Positions 9,151-18,469 are shown, counted from the first letter of the stretch. The stretch is DNA of 22,706 nucleotides from Carex sylvatica (GCA_964058845.1 CAXKVR010000667.1:1-22706); one strand, 5' to 3'. Translations and numbers: made by a program. Notes: generated by a model from the sequence alone, not told the origin.

Positions 9151-9364
9151 CTGATTAGCAAGCATAGGAGTAGAAATGAAACACCCTTCTGCATCAGCTG
9201 GACATCTGGGGCACCTCATTCTGTGCCAAAAGTTGTGATTGGTATCATTCTCTGTACCAACACCACCGCTACTACTGGTAGTGAGTATGCTTGATACAGT
9301 TGGGCAGTGAAATGTAGCAGAACAGTTTGGGTATGATAGACGAAGAGGTTTGCAAGCTCTGTAC
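9151..9364 (-). pseudogene. DNA polymerase alpha catalytic subunit, zinc-finger exon fragment
   Basis: A 214-bp minus-strand exon is framed by acceptor TTTACAG (exon from 9364) and donor CAG|GTTGAA (exon to 9151). It is open throughout (1 nt plus 71 codons). It reads YRACKPLRLSYPNCSATFHC, then a Ser/Gly-rich linker, FWHRMRCPRCPAD and ISTPMLANQ. This is the C-terminal zinc-finger region of plant POLA1, whose usual form is 'YxxCxPLxLxCPSCxxxFxCP...FWxxxxCPxC...ISPxxxANQ'. In replication this domain binds the B subunit of the Pol alpha-primase complex. One expected zinc ligand is changed (SYPNC for CPSC), and nothing before or after the exon continues the gene. The piece is therefore a captured, probably non-functional fragment. 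Confidence 0.75.
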
Positions 9365-10011
9365 CTGTAAATTTATTAAATTAGCCTAATTAAATTCAAT
9401 ATCCATTTATTTAATTAAGTTGACTCAACTCGTCGAGTTGCCAGTTCAGTTTTATGCATTGTTTCCATCTGACAAATTGATATAATTAGGCAAATCACCA
9501 ATTAGAAGGTACTGTTCTATCAAAAGGAATAAATTGGGGATCGTGATTTTGCACAAATTGAAATAATGGAAATAAATAAATTGGGGATCATGATTTTGAG
9601 CAGATAACCAAAAGAAATAAACTTAGTATTCTAAGCCTTTACTCAACTGCATTAAACCCAAATTTCAGTGTTTCGAGGCCCTTGATTTACTGTCCAACTG
9701 CTGTCATGGATCCAGAATAATTGAATTATTGAACTAAATGATATTACTCCTTACAATCAATTATGCTATATCAATTGTGATTCCATGAAACAGTTCATGT
9801 ATTAAAATTGTCCGAGGTTAAACTATAGAACAGTAAGTTCTACTAAACCATAAATACTAAACCATCAAACAAAAGCATAAAAACCTAAACCCTAAAATTG
9901 GCCATCTCTGTACAAAAGACAGTGGAACCAAAAGAGAGAGATGGAGCGATTTCGTATTGAAAAAAGAGAGAGAATCGAAAGGAGCAAATCGAGAGAGATA
10001 TAGAAAGAAAA

Positions 10012-10304
10012 CCCTTACCCTAGGCGTGCCATGCTGGTCGGCATTGTGGCTGTGGTTCGATTGGGGAGGGAGACGGGGCAACCAAAAAAATTCACTTGGA
10101 AGAGGTGACTGTTAGCGAATCGACGATCCCTTCGCCAGTGTCCACTTCGTCTCGCAACTCCATCCCATCGACGACGATCCTTCTTACCCTTCTCTCTCTC
10201 TCTCTCTCTCTCTCTAAACCCATTTTTTTTTTTGGGAAGAAAGGGTCGGGGAGGGGAGGGGAGGGGAGGGGAGGGACTGGCTGGAGAACTGCGGACATAT
10301 GCAA
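10012..10304 (-). other. First-exon-like GC-richer segment at the 5' side of the Helitron
   Basis: On the minus strand a purine-rich leader with a GA microsatellite is followed by CpG-containing sequence and a consensus donor CCTAG|GGTAAGGG near 10020-10027. A telobox-like AACCCTAAA lies at 9888-9896. Base composition differs from the AT-rich surroundings, as in plant promoters and 5' leaders. Short ATG frames exist, but none is recognisable. It may be the promoter and leader of one of the captured genes. The donor gene is unknown. Confidence 0.35.
10191..10275. repeat. (TC)n microsatellite, T-run and GGGGA array
   Basis: A (TC)12-13 run (10191-10215) is followed by a T10 run and by seven G-tracts of three or four G separated mostly by single A (10243-10275). 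The G-tract array can in principle form a G-quadruplex on the plus strand. Confidence 0.9.
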
Positions 10305-10454
10305 ATATGTGTGGCGATACGTGTAGCGGGTATAAATTTCACTAAACTTAGACTTCTACACAGAGAAATGGTGTATTTAATCAAAAGAAGACGGATTATT
10401 TGTTTAGATGGCTCAGATTCAAAGATCAATAAATCAGAACTCTTGCAGGATCTA

Positions 10455-10484
10455 GACATTAAGCTCCTTAATAAGGAAGAGAGA
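10455..10484 (-). other. Candidate Helitron 5' terminus
   Basis: The minus strand reads TCTCTCTTCCTTATTAAGGA from 10484, preceded by A. Plant Helitron 5' ends typically start TCTCT or TCCTT and continue with an A/T stretch and an AAGGA-like phrase. The match is good but rests on motif alone. Confidence 0.45.
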
Positions 10485-10679
10485 TATAACATCTATATTA
10501 TGAAGTTTCACAATTCCAGTTATTGACTCTAGTCAGATAAAGGAATGATTCATAAATGTAATAATATTCAAGGCAACAAAATGACATTTTATTTAATCAC
10601 TCAATTCATGAACAAAGCTTTATGATAATTTATCGTATTATTGACTTCTAGATTATTACAAACTAACAATGATATCAGT

Positions 10680-10715
10680 ATTATCCACTCCGTATCCGCT
10701 CCGTTTTCACCCCTA
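10680..10715 (-). mobile_element. Terminus of a hAT-type DNA transposon
   Basis: Read on the minus strand from 10715 the sequence is TAGGGGTGAAAACGG, followed by AGCGGATACGGAG. Ac-type hAT elements end with (C/T)AGGGRTGAAAACGG followed by CGG-containing subterminal repeats, so this is a credible inverted-repeat end. The rest of the element would lie to the left and may have been split by later insertions. No transposase is present. Confidence 0.5.
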
Positions 10716-11075
10716 AATGTAGGTCCACCAGTTAAATTAATAAGTACACTTAAATCTTTCAATTTTGTTTATTTTTAAATCACTCAACACAAAATTAGAA
10801 TACTTATTCTAAGAATTAATTACTAACTAATAAATTTCAATAAATTAAAGATATGCAGACCACAATTGTTCTTATTTTTTTACATCTGTAAGCCTATTAA
10901 TAATTTTTTTTTTTTAAAGAATCTATAAACAAGGTAATAAGTACCAAACAACTGTAATGTAATATTTTTTACTACATTAGAACTCCGACGTGACTTTTAA
11001 TTAAGAAAGATAGTCAACAAAGACACAATTGTGTTTCAAGCTTTTAGTCTTTTTCTGAAATGAAGTGTTGCATCC
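10716..11075. other. AT-rich DNA without recognisable gene
   Basis: This stretch is AT-rich with homopolymer T/A runs (10875-10882, 10905-10917). Only short frames without domain signals occur on either strand. I see no RNA gene or repeat structure. Confidence 0.6.
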
Positions 11076-11206
11076 CTTATAGGTTGACTGATTTAAAAAT
11101 GAAGTGTAACATAAAAAATTAGAGCTATAAAATCAAGTGTTTATTTTGTAACAAATCGGAGCTCCGATTTGAGGTTAACATCCCCTCAAATCAGTCAACT
11201 TATAAG
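11076..11206. repeat. Foldback (MITE-like) repeat with an inner perfect palindrome
   Basis: CTTATAGGTTGACTGATTT (11076-11094) and AAATCAGTCAACTTATAAG (11188-11206) are 19-bp inverted repeats with one mismatch. Inside lie the perfect 18-bp palindrome AAATCGGAGCTCCGATTT (11153-11170) and a second inverted pair GATTTGAGG/CCTCAAATC (11166-11192). Related phrases such as TTTAACATCCCTCAAAT continue to about 11270. The true element may therefore be longer. No target duplication was identified. Confidence 0.55.
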
Positions 11207-12398
11207 TTATAATTACAAAACCAAGCTCTAGTTTTTTTATAGAGTTTAACATCCCTCAAATAACAAATTTGTACTGACATCTCCACAACTGTATCTAGGG
11301 GTAATGTTTCTCGAAGATTCAAGAAGCAATTAACAAATTGCAGAAACTTAGCCTTGCCGTCTATGTATTTCATTATCTGATAGATTCAGTTCCCATAATT
11401 TATCATTGTCAAAGACCATACATATGTCTTTTGTATACAGTATGCGATCAATGCAGACGCATTTTAAAACACTAGTTAGAAGCAAGTCAGACATTTCACC
11501 AATCTCAATTTTCTGTTTTGTCCATGTTCATGAGATTGCATATTGCACAGTTGTGTTGTAGAACAAATGACATCAAACAAGTAAGAGGAAAATTACCTGC
11601 AATAAAAGAAGCAACTTGCACTAATTGCAATGGTACGAACTGCGCTTACAATCTTTCACCCTTCACAGACACATTTTTCACAAACATGCACATTCTATGC
11701 ATGACAAAGAAGCAAGTAAAAAATCAAACACTGACAACCCAGATGAAGCAATTAATCTAACAATGTTAAGATGCAGTCATAAAAGAAGGTAATCCCCAGT
11801 TAGTAGAATAAAAGCATTAGATCCAATTAATCCAATATTAATCTCTTATAAAAAACACTGAAATTCAAGGGACAATCCAACTGAAGCACTACATTACAAT
11901 TAAATAATTAATACTACCAACACAAAGAGGATTAGAGAATTGCAACAAAGAGACCTATTTCATGATCTATACTTGATTTTATTAACACTAATTAACGGGG
12001 TGGTCAGGAAAATAATAGCATAGTACATTCCATGCAAATACTTTTGGGAGATTAAAATTATCTACATGAAAAGGAGATATAAATCAAAATGGTTTTGCAG
12101 AAGAGAGGGAGGAGCAACAAACACAAAAATGATCCTTACAGCAGGATTATGTAAAATCACAAGACAGAAATATATAAATCAATAAAAGCGGAAAGCAATT
12201 TAAAACGATACTTCAAAGCTTTCAAACAGCAAGAAAAAGTAAACTCAACCAAAATAACAAATGAGTACATTAATCTACACAACAATTAAGAAAATAATGA
12301 ACCAAAATAGAACACTATATCTGTTTCTATTAAACCAGCAAACCAGCAAACCAGCAATGACAAGATAATTTCATCATGATACCATTCCAAAAGTGTTC
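11207..12398. other. AT-rich sequence downstream of the PPR gene
   Basis: No convincing gene is seen. Short frames at 11518-11760 lack domain motifs. The right part could include the 3' UTR of the minus-strand PPR gene. Three head-to-tail copies of AACCAGCA lie at 12333-12356. Confidence 0.5.
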
Positions 12399-13259
12399 TC
12401 AATTAATTTCTCGTTCCTTGAACAGCCCACGTATTCTTAAGAGCTCATCAGGCTCAAGGAAGGACTTTAGAATGCTATACGTCACCACATTAGGCTCATG
12501 CCCTTTAGAAATCATGTCATCTAGAATATCCATTGCCTTCTCAATTTCACCATTTTTACTGAACCCACCTATGAGAATGCTGTAGATCACCACATCAGGA
12601 GCACACCCTTTAGAAATCATATCCCGTACAAGATCCATTGCCTTCTCAATTTCACCCTTCTTGCACAACCCATCTATTATAATAGAGTAGGTCACAACAT
12701 TGGGTCGGCATCCAAGCTGAGGCATTTTGTCGAGCACCATAATGGTAGCCTCACTAATCCTATTCTCGCAACAGAGGCCTTCAAGTATTGGACTGAAGAT
12801 TTGAGCATTAGTTTTGCGACCCTCTTTGAGAAATCGTCCCAGAAAACCAAACATTAAGCTGACCCTATTCATTTGCACACAGCATTTCATCATGATAGTA
12901 TAGGTATAGTTATCAGGATAGATTCTTTCATCTTGGGTTAAGCGGGTGAAGAGGGAAAAGATGAGGTTGCTTGAATTTTTAGCGCGCACCAAGGCAGCCA
13001 AGATCTTATTGAATTGACGGATGTCGGCTCGAGAATCCAACAGCTGTTCGAACTGGTCATCAAAATTTGAGTTGCTCGGGAAATTAGTAGTAGCGGATGG
13101 TGGATTTGGTTTGTTGGGTTGAGATTTGGATTGGGGGAATGCATAGCTGACAAGGGAGAGACCTCCATGAGAAGCAAATTTGAATGAGGATTGGGATTTG
13201 GAAGGGGATGGTAAAAGAGAAAAGGAGGGGGCAAGAGATATGGCACACACCATGTCCAT
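12399..13259 (-). CDS. Short P-class pentatricopeptide repeat protein, RFL-like
   Basis: The single-exon ORF has 286 codons from the first ATG (13259). A second ATG two codons later (13253) has the better context (GACATGG) and starts directly at a hydrophobic, Ser-rich leader (MVCAISLAPSFSLLPSPSK), which looks like an organelle transit peptide. After it come five P-type PPR motifs of about 35 residues, the clearest being YSIIIDGLCKKGEIEKAMDL and YSILIGGFSKNGEIEKAMDI. A sixth motif is cut short after VVTYSILK, and the C-terminus ends LLRIRGLFKEREIN. P-class PPR proteins bind organellar RNA one base per repeat through residues 5 and 35. Here the fourth and fifth repeats carry S/D and S/N, a code usually read as G and A. 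Members of the restorer-of-fertility-like group usually have 10-20 repeats, so this copy is short. The frame is intact, so it may be expressed. It may equally be a truncated duplicate. Confidence 0.8.
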   Translation of the reverse strand: MDMVCAISLAPSFSLLPSPSKSQSSFKFASHGGLSLVSYAFPQSKSQPNKPNPPSATTNFPSNSNFDDQFEQLLDSRADIRQFNKILAALVRAKNSSNLIFSLFTRLTQDERIYPDNYTYTIMMKCCVQMNRVSLMFGFLGRFLKEGRKTNAQIFSPILEGLCCENRISEATIMVLDKMPQLGCRPNVVTYSIIIDGLCKKGEIEKAMDLVRDMISKGCAPDVVIYSILIGGFSKNGEIEKAMDILDDMISKGHEPNVVTYSILKSFLEPDELLRIRGLFKEREIN

Positions 13260-14027
13260 CTGATTCTTGTTTGGTTCGGTTCTAGTTCCTTTCAAAAAAA
13301 TTATCTAACAAGGTTGAGCTTGGCTTCCAAAATTGTCCGAACATATACTGGAGGAATATGAATTTAACAAACAATTAGAAGGAGAAGTTTTATACAGTCA
13401 CTAATTAAATGTGGAGGCTAAATCTAGAGCTATTTAAATCGAAAAAGGAAAAGGAAAAGAGGAAAAGAGGCTCCAAACCAGAATAAGAAGAAAGGAGAAG
13501 GATCGGAGAGAATGCCAATTATTCTCCTGCGGCGACTCACTGCTGGTGCTGGATGAATGGATAAAATTGAGTAATAGTTTTATTTTGCGAGATGCTCTTT
13601 AATTGGGGAAGACTGAAGAGAGATCCGAGTCCGCATTCCCTCAGTATTGCATGGTAAATCAACGGTCTCGATTAATCCCACCCGGAGCAACCTCAATCCG
13701 GTGCCTACAAAAACTATGGGTCCGTTTTGAGATTTGTGCCTGGATAAAAGAACGGATCTATTTATCGCACCTCAGATATTGCACTGGATTGGAATTCTAG
13801 AGATCCGGAGCTAGCAACCGGAAGAAATTGGGCTGTGTTTTACTACTTATTTCTTCTGGGTCGATAAAAGATAAATTGGGCTTGTGGAACCTTTAGATTG
13901 GAATTGAGGCCAACAGGAGCCCAATAAGTAGAGCCACTTAGGCTACGTACTATAATATTAGATTCTCTGTTGGATTACTTGAGTAGGGAGCCTTTGTGTG
14001 CTACCAGGGCTGCGAGCTGGGACTGAG
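13260..14027. other. Upstream region of the PPR gene and unassigned spacer
   Basis: The first few hundred bases would hold the promoter and leader of the minus-strand PPR gene. A weak TATA-like TTTAAATAG lies near 13432-13440 on the minus strand, and a purine-rich stretch at 13438-13505. From about 13560 to 14027 I see no gene or repeat. Confidence 0.4.
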
Positions 14028-14239
14028 TTTTTTTTTTTTTGATGAAAAGCCCTTAGACATGCTTGAATATATTGAAAAGATTGTAAAAGTTCATAATCTA
14101 CTAAAAATAAAGACATCAATCAGAGCTGTTGGAATTAAAAGCACCTATTTAAACTCCAAAAAAAAACAGTAAAAATCAGCTCCTGGTACACATGAACAGT
14201 ACCAACGTTCCTGCTCCATGTACTCCTCTAGGCAGTCCC

Positions 14240-14860
14240 TCAAGTTGTCTCTGTTACAAAAAACAGTGGGTTGATGGTCTGCTCTCCTAGGGTGATGCTT
14301 GTGTTGAGTTGTCTTGTTGTTTCTTGAGTTGCTTGAGCTCTTCTCCTCGCCTCATTTGCCAATTTGTGTGGCACTGACAAACCTTGCCGGCAACAATACT
14401 TTACCTTAACCCTTTCTTGCATGAGTTGAAGGAGTCTGATGCAGTGTGCCAGATCTGTTGCTGCTTGCCAAGATGGTGAATCTATGTGTGCTTCATCATT
14501 TACCAGATTAACCAATGTTTTGCAATCGGAAAAGATTTGGAGCCCAGGTTCTCCAATTTCGTTTAGTTGTATATGACATCTTTGCAGAGTGAACAAAAGA
14601 GCCAAGGTTTCTGCATTGAAAGGGTCGTGTGCTGTGAAATGCCCTGAGGTTGTGCACTGCATCCTTCCCTGTTCATTGTATAACACTGCTCCCCATCCCG
14701 CTTGTAACTCATTGTCCCACGAGGCATCAATCAATATTACAGACATACCTGGTGGTATTTGGTGCTGGTACATTGTCTTGTTCTTTTCTTGCACCCTCTC
14801 GTTTGATGTGGTGTCAGTAACTTCCATCAATTTAGCTTGGTGGAGTATAGAGTGCGGCAA
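14240..14860 (-). pseudogene. LINE RNase H domain (RVT_3 type)
   Basis: The segment is in the same frame as the zf-RVT part and open from 15004 down to 14240. It shows the RNase H core: ILIDASWDNELQAGWGAVLY (first Asp), FNAETLALLFTLQRC (Glu), LQIFSDCKTLVNLVND (second Asp) and VPHKLANEARRRA. This matches the RNase H fold that plant L1 elements carry at the end of ORF2 and that degrades RNA in RNA/DNA hybrids. There is no own start codon; it is the end of a polyprotein. Confidence 0.85.
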
Positions 14861-15004
14861 TGCCTTCTTTCCTTGAAAAAATTCAGCATTCCTTGCAAGC
14901 TGTACACACCATAGAATGTTGCAAAAAATTATTATCTTATTTACCTCTAAATTGGCAGTGATGTTTAGGAAAGCTGTTGTGAAATCGAGAGGGAGGGCAT
15001 TAGA

Positions 15005-15730
15005 TCATAAGGCAAAGGGTGATGCAAACCAGGTGGCACGTGACACTGGGCAAGCGAAGAGGGTATGTGCTAAGAACTCATTTTCTAAATTACATCTTTG
15101 GCAAACTGGGCTAATGCTTCTGATGCGCCTATTCATCTCACTTGCTGTTGCTAGTCCCCCATGTACACCTCTCCATAGAAAAGTTTTTATTCTAGGCAAG
15201 ACACCCTTCAGGCTCCATATCTTCTTCCATGCCATGGTTTGTGATTCATTATAGACTGGTTGGGTCAGTCTTTGTTGCTTTAGAAATATGTAACATTCCT
15301 TAGCAGTGTACTTACCTGTTCTATTGGCCTTCCAAATGAGCCTATCCCTCACTAACGGATCCAGGTTTGGTTTTTCTCCCCCTTTAACAATTTCACTTTG
15401 TGCTGATGTTCCCATTAGGCAAGTTATTTGGTATATTTTCCATGTATTAAGCCTGTGATCAAACAAATCTGCTACAGTCAGATCTCGTTGTGCATTTGAT
15501 CTTATCTGTTGTAGACCCCATCCATCATACCATGGTTCGTTAATTGCCTTGATTCCAGTGCTATCACCTATCTTCCATTGTGCTTGTTCTTGAAAGAAGT
15601 GTTTGAGATCTTGAATGGTACGCCATAGCGGGCTGGTATTTCTCCTATTTTTGGTTGCCCAGAAACCCCCTCTAGGGCAATATTTCTCTCTAAGTATTTG
15701 TACCCAAATTTTGTCACTGTTTGATGCCAC
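15005..15730 (-). pseudogene. LINE pol, region between RT and RNase H with zf-RVT domain
   Basis: The reading frame follows a TAG stop that lies just upstream. It ends with WKKIWSLKGVLPRIKTFLWR, then a linker and CQRCNLENEFLAHTLFACP. This is the zinc-binding domain found after plant LINE reverse transcriptases (zf-RVT, C-x2-C...H...C). The stop at 15005-15007 is TGA in the frame that continues into RNase H, so a single substitution separates the two domains. Confidence 0.8.
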
Positions 15731-15776
15731 CTACCACACTACTTTGAGAAGGAGTACCTCATTAAAAATCTTGACA

Positions 15777-16373
15777 TCACGTATGCCCAATCCCCCTTCT
15801 TCTACACTTAGACAGATCTTGTGCCAAGTGATGAAAGAGATGTACCGGCCGCTCCTTATCTGTTTCCCCCCACAGAAACCATCTTAATACCGAGTTAAAT
15901 TCCTTAATTGTCTTGGCTGGAAGGGCTGCCATAGACATGTAATAGATCGGAATTGACATCAAAACTGATTTTAGTAGTGCCAACCGACCTGCGAAGGAAA
16001 GCATGCCAATCTTCCACCCCGCTAACTTGGAATACAAACGGTCCAGCAGTAGGCTATGTGTAAATTCATGTTGCCTATTGGATTGAGTTACCATGATACC
16101 CAGATACTTCTCAGATTCCTCGACCACCCTTGCCTTGAGGTCTATTAGCACCCTTGTTCTAGTGTCATCCTCACAATTTCTACTAAACCAGATGATGGAT
16201 TTTTCTGTATTTATAATCAAACCTGATGCCTGCGAAAAGACATAAAAAATGGTTAGCAATGTTCTAGTTTCAGTTGAGGAGGCACTCCCGATGAGCATCA
16301 AATCATCAGCATAAAGTACATGTGTAAGAAAACCTTGCCCTCCTCCATTTACTAGAATTGTAACCTTGCTCAA
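15777..16373 (-). pseudogene. LINE reverse transcriptase, palm (YADD) and thumb part
   Basis: The translation contains FLTHVLYADDLMLIGSAS, the RT catalytic box (YADD codons 16302-16313). It is followed by the typical plant-LINE stretch SQASGLIINTEKSIIWFSRN, a KYLGIMV phrase and a thumb region ending near RWFLWG. Everything N-terminal of the YADD box is cut off by the copia insertion, so there is no real start codon. A frameshift in the six-C run at 15866-15871 sends the frame to an early stop at 15777. The typical continuation lies in another frame and leads into the next segment. Confidence 0.85.
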
Positions 16374-16374
16374 A

Positions 16375-16540
16375 TGCTGTGAATTTTTAGGAAAAATAAA
16401 TTGTATTGATTCCTTTGTTCTTTTGGCCTATATAAGCGTTACATTTTTCATTCTTAACCCTACTATTCTTTATAATTCCTTTCTTACCAATATAACCCTA
16501 TAACTTTTAATAATGCAATAAACATACATAAATCTCAACA
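16375..16540 (-). mobile_element. 3' LTR of the copia element
   Basis: On the minus strand the LTR runs TGTTGAGATTT...TTCACAGCA, with TG/CA ends and 166 bp. It follows the polypurine tract and abuts LINE sequence at 16374. A TATA box (CTTATATAGG) lies near 16427-16437. The five bases at 16370-16374 (TCAAA) would be one copy of the target duplication. Confidence 0.8.
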
Positions 16541-16547
16541 CTCGCCC

Positions 16548-17432
16548 TCAAAATGGACAAAAGATATCCATCAAGCCCATCTTGTCACAAAATCTTTCTA
16601 GATCTATTGAGCTAAGTCATTTGGTGAGGCAGTCAGCTACTTGATTTCCAGTAGCTACATGACTCAGCTCCAATAGTCCACTTTCTAGCTTTTCCTTTAT
16701 GAAGAATCTATCGATCTCCACATGCTTGGTTCTGTCATGCTACACAGGATTGTTGGCAATGCTGATCCCTGACTTGCTATCGCACCACAATTTCATTTGA
16801 GCTCTGTGATTCACCTTAAGCTCTTCCAACAACCTCTTCAGCCACATCATCTCAGCAACTCCCAATGCCATAGCCCTGTACTCTGCTTCTGCTGTCGATC
16901 TCGCAACAACTGGCTGCTTCTTGCTCTTCCAAGAGACCAAATTTCCCCCTACAAACATGCAGTAGCCAGCTGTGGACCTTCTGTCATCTTGGCAACTAGC
17001 CTAATCAGAGTCACAGTAACCCTCAATGTTCATGTGCCCATTCTTCCTGAAAAATAAGCCATTCCCCGGTGCACTCTTCAGGTACCTCAGAATGTGATAC
17101 ATTGCATCCATATGGCCCTTCCTAGGGTCATGCATATAGCGACTCACCATGCTCACTACAAATGAGATATCGGGACGAGTATGTGTCAAATAGATCAATC
17201 TGCCTACCAGTCTCTGGTATCTCTCACGATCAACCTCTTTTCCTACCTCTGCACTTATCTTGGTCTTCACATCAATTGGAGAAACTGCAGGCCTGCACCC
17301 CAACATGCATGTCTCTGTAAGCAAGTCTAAGACATACTTCATTTGGGATAGAACAATCCCCTCTGCTTTGCGAGCCACCTCAATCCCAAGAAAGTACCTA
17401 AGCTGTCCCAAATCCTTCACCTCGAATTCCAT
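16548..17432 (-). pseudogene. Copia RT C-terminus and RNase H
   Basis: The frame begins MEFEVKDLGQLRYFLGIEVA, the conserved segment after the copia RT active site. It continues through LTHTRPDISFVVSMVSRYM to the RNase H domain with CDSD, STAEAEYRAMALGVAEMMWL and LWCDSKSGISIANNPV. The tail has HDRTKHVEIDR and the terminal DKMGLMDI segment before the final TGA at 16548-16550. In-frame TAG stops interrupt it at 17001-17003 (where Trp is usual) and 16740-16742 (where Gln is usual), and a TGA, TAA or TAG-type stop lies near 16630. RNase H would remove the RNA template during reverse transcription. Confidence 0.85.
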
Positions 17433-18469
17433 CCCAATTTTATTTTCAACTGTGCAATTTTCCCCTCATCATTCCCGGTAATGATCATATCATCGACATA
17501 CACAGCCAGTATAGTAATGTGACCACAATGTTGTCTAGAAAACACCGTGTGATCAGCATTTATTTGCTGATAGCCCATGCCTACCATAGCCTTCCTGAAC
17601 CTATCAAACCAGGCCCGAGGAGACTACTTCAACCCATAGAGCGGCTTGTTGAGCCTGCACACCTTACCCACTGTCTGGTTTGTACCAAACCCTGGTGGAA
17701 CCTCCATGTACACCTCCTCCAACAAATCACCATGAATAAAGTCATTCTTCACATCGAGTTGGTGTAAATGCCATTCCTCATTCATTGCCATGGAAACCAG
17801 TGTTCTCACTGTGCTCATCTTCGCCACGGGTGCAAAGGTCTCATCGTAGTCAATGCCATAGGTCTAACTGTACCCCTTCGCTACCAACCGAGCCATACAG
17901 TGCTCAACCAGGCCCTCTGGATTCTGTTTTACTGTGAAGACCCACTTGCATCCAACAGCCTTCTTGCATGGTGGTAGTGACACAAGTTTCAAGGTTTTGT
18001 TCTTGCAAAAGGCACTGAGCTCTTCTAGCATGGCTGTTTTCCACTTTGGATCTCCTTTAGCAACCTGCCAACACTTAGGGATAGAGACAGTGTCTAGTGA
18101 TGCAATGAACGCTCTATATATCGGTGATATCTGTGAGTAAGAGACAAACTGAGCAATCTCATGTGAAAAACCATATCGGTCTGGAGGAATGCCCGCATTC
18201 TCGCGAGAAGTCCTTCTTACTGATAGGGGCATGGGAGGAGTAGAGAGAGGAATCATAGCACCTGTATATTCTGAGTCTGAGGTGGATGGTGTAAGTGTCT
18301 CAGGAGTTGGAGTTGGTAGGAACAAGGGACTTGGCACAGGTGACACTGTAGACACGGCTCCCTCACTCTGCTTATTTCTTCTCACATACACCTCATGATA
18401 TCTCGACTCCCCCTGAGCCTTAGTTCTACCACCTTCGGGCCTATTCCTCTCAACTTCCGGCTCACCCAC
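17433..18469 (-). pseudogene. Copia hinge and reverse transcriptase (YVDD)
   Basis: A Pro/Ser/Thr-rich hinge (STVSPVPSPLFLPTPTPETL) leads into the RT domain. RT signatures seen are KKAVGCKWVFTVK, DETFAPVAKMSTVRTLVS, QLDVKNDFIHGDLLEEVYME, KPLYGLK and ILAVYVDDMIITGND (YVDD codons at 17489-17500). TAG stops interrupt the frame at 17864-17866 and 17624-17626. In both places the family normally has Gln. A one-base loss near 17433 shifts the frame just before MEFEVKDLG. RT copies the element RNA into DNA; this copy cannot make the full enzyme. Confidence 0.85.

Larger units (their letters stand above)
6617..10484 (-). mobile_element. Non-autonomous Helitron with captured gene fragments (proposed)
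   Basis: On the minus strand the 3' end reads CCCGTTGCAGCGCATGGG, then 7 nt, then CTAG followed by host T. This is the short-hairpin-plus-CTAG ending of plant Helitrons. The best 5' end is TCTCTCTTCCTTATTAAGGA, ending at 10484 and preceded by host A. That gives A/T flanks (plus-strand A at 6616, T at 10485) with no target duplication, as expected for Helitron insertion. The interior (about 3.87 kb) has no Rep/helicase gene, so it would need another element to move. It contains fragments of a D-type cyclin, a DDX6-like helicase and DNA polymerase alpha, all in the Helitron's own sense and with intron borders kept. The 3' end is convincing. The 5' end is a motif-based inference. Confidence 0.65.
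14028..16374 (-). mobile_element. L1-type LINE retrotransposon, 5' part missing, minus strand
   Basis: The element ends in a 13-nt poly(A) on the minus strand (T-run 14028-14040). Upstream it encodes, in order, reverse transcriptase, the zf-RVT zinc-binding domain and an RNase H domain, which is the plant L1 order. The RT starts abruptly just before its catalytic YADD box because a copia LTR sits at 16375. The upstream RT, endonuclease and ORF1 are not in the window on this side. Coding is broken by a frameshift and two in-frame stops, so the copy is dead. The 3' UTR is about 200 bp (14041-14239). Confidence 0.85.

Noticed and set aside
9426..9440. Palindrome CAACTCGTCGAGTTG
   Set aside because: A single isolated inverted repeat with 7-bp arms, without the paired layout seen in the LTRs; probably chance.
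11445..11475. Possible second Helitron 3' end (AATGCAGACGCATT, then CTAG followed by T) on the plus strand
   Set aside because: The stem is only 5 bp and A/T-containing, no matching 5' end or captured content was found, and CTAGT is frequent by chance.
15615..15887. Plus-strand ORFs opposite the LINE and copia coding regions (also 18886-19288, 20038-20784 and others)
   Set aside because: These are mirror frames of clearly identified minus-strand RT, integrase and gag sequence.
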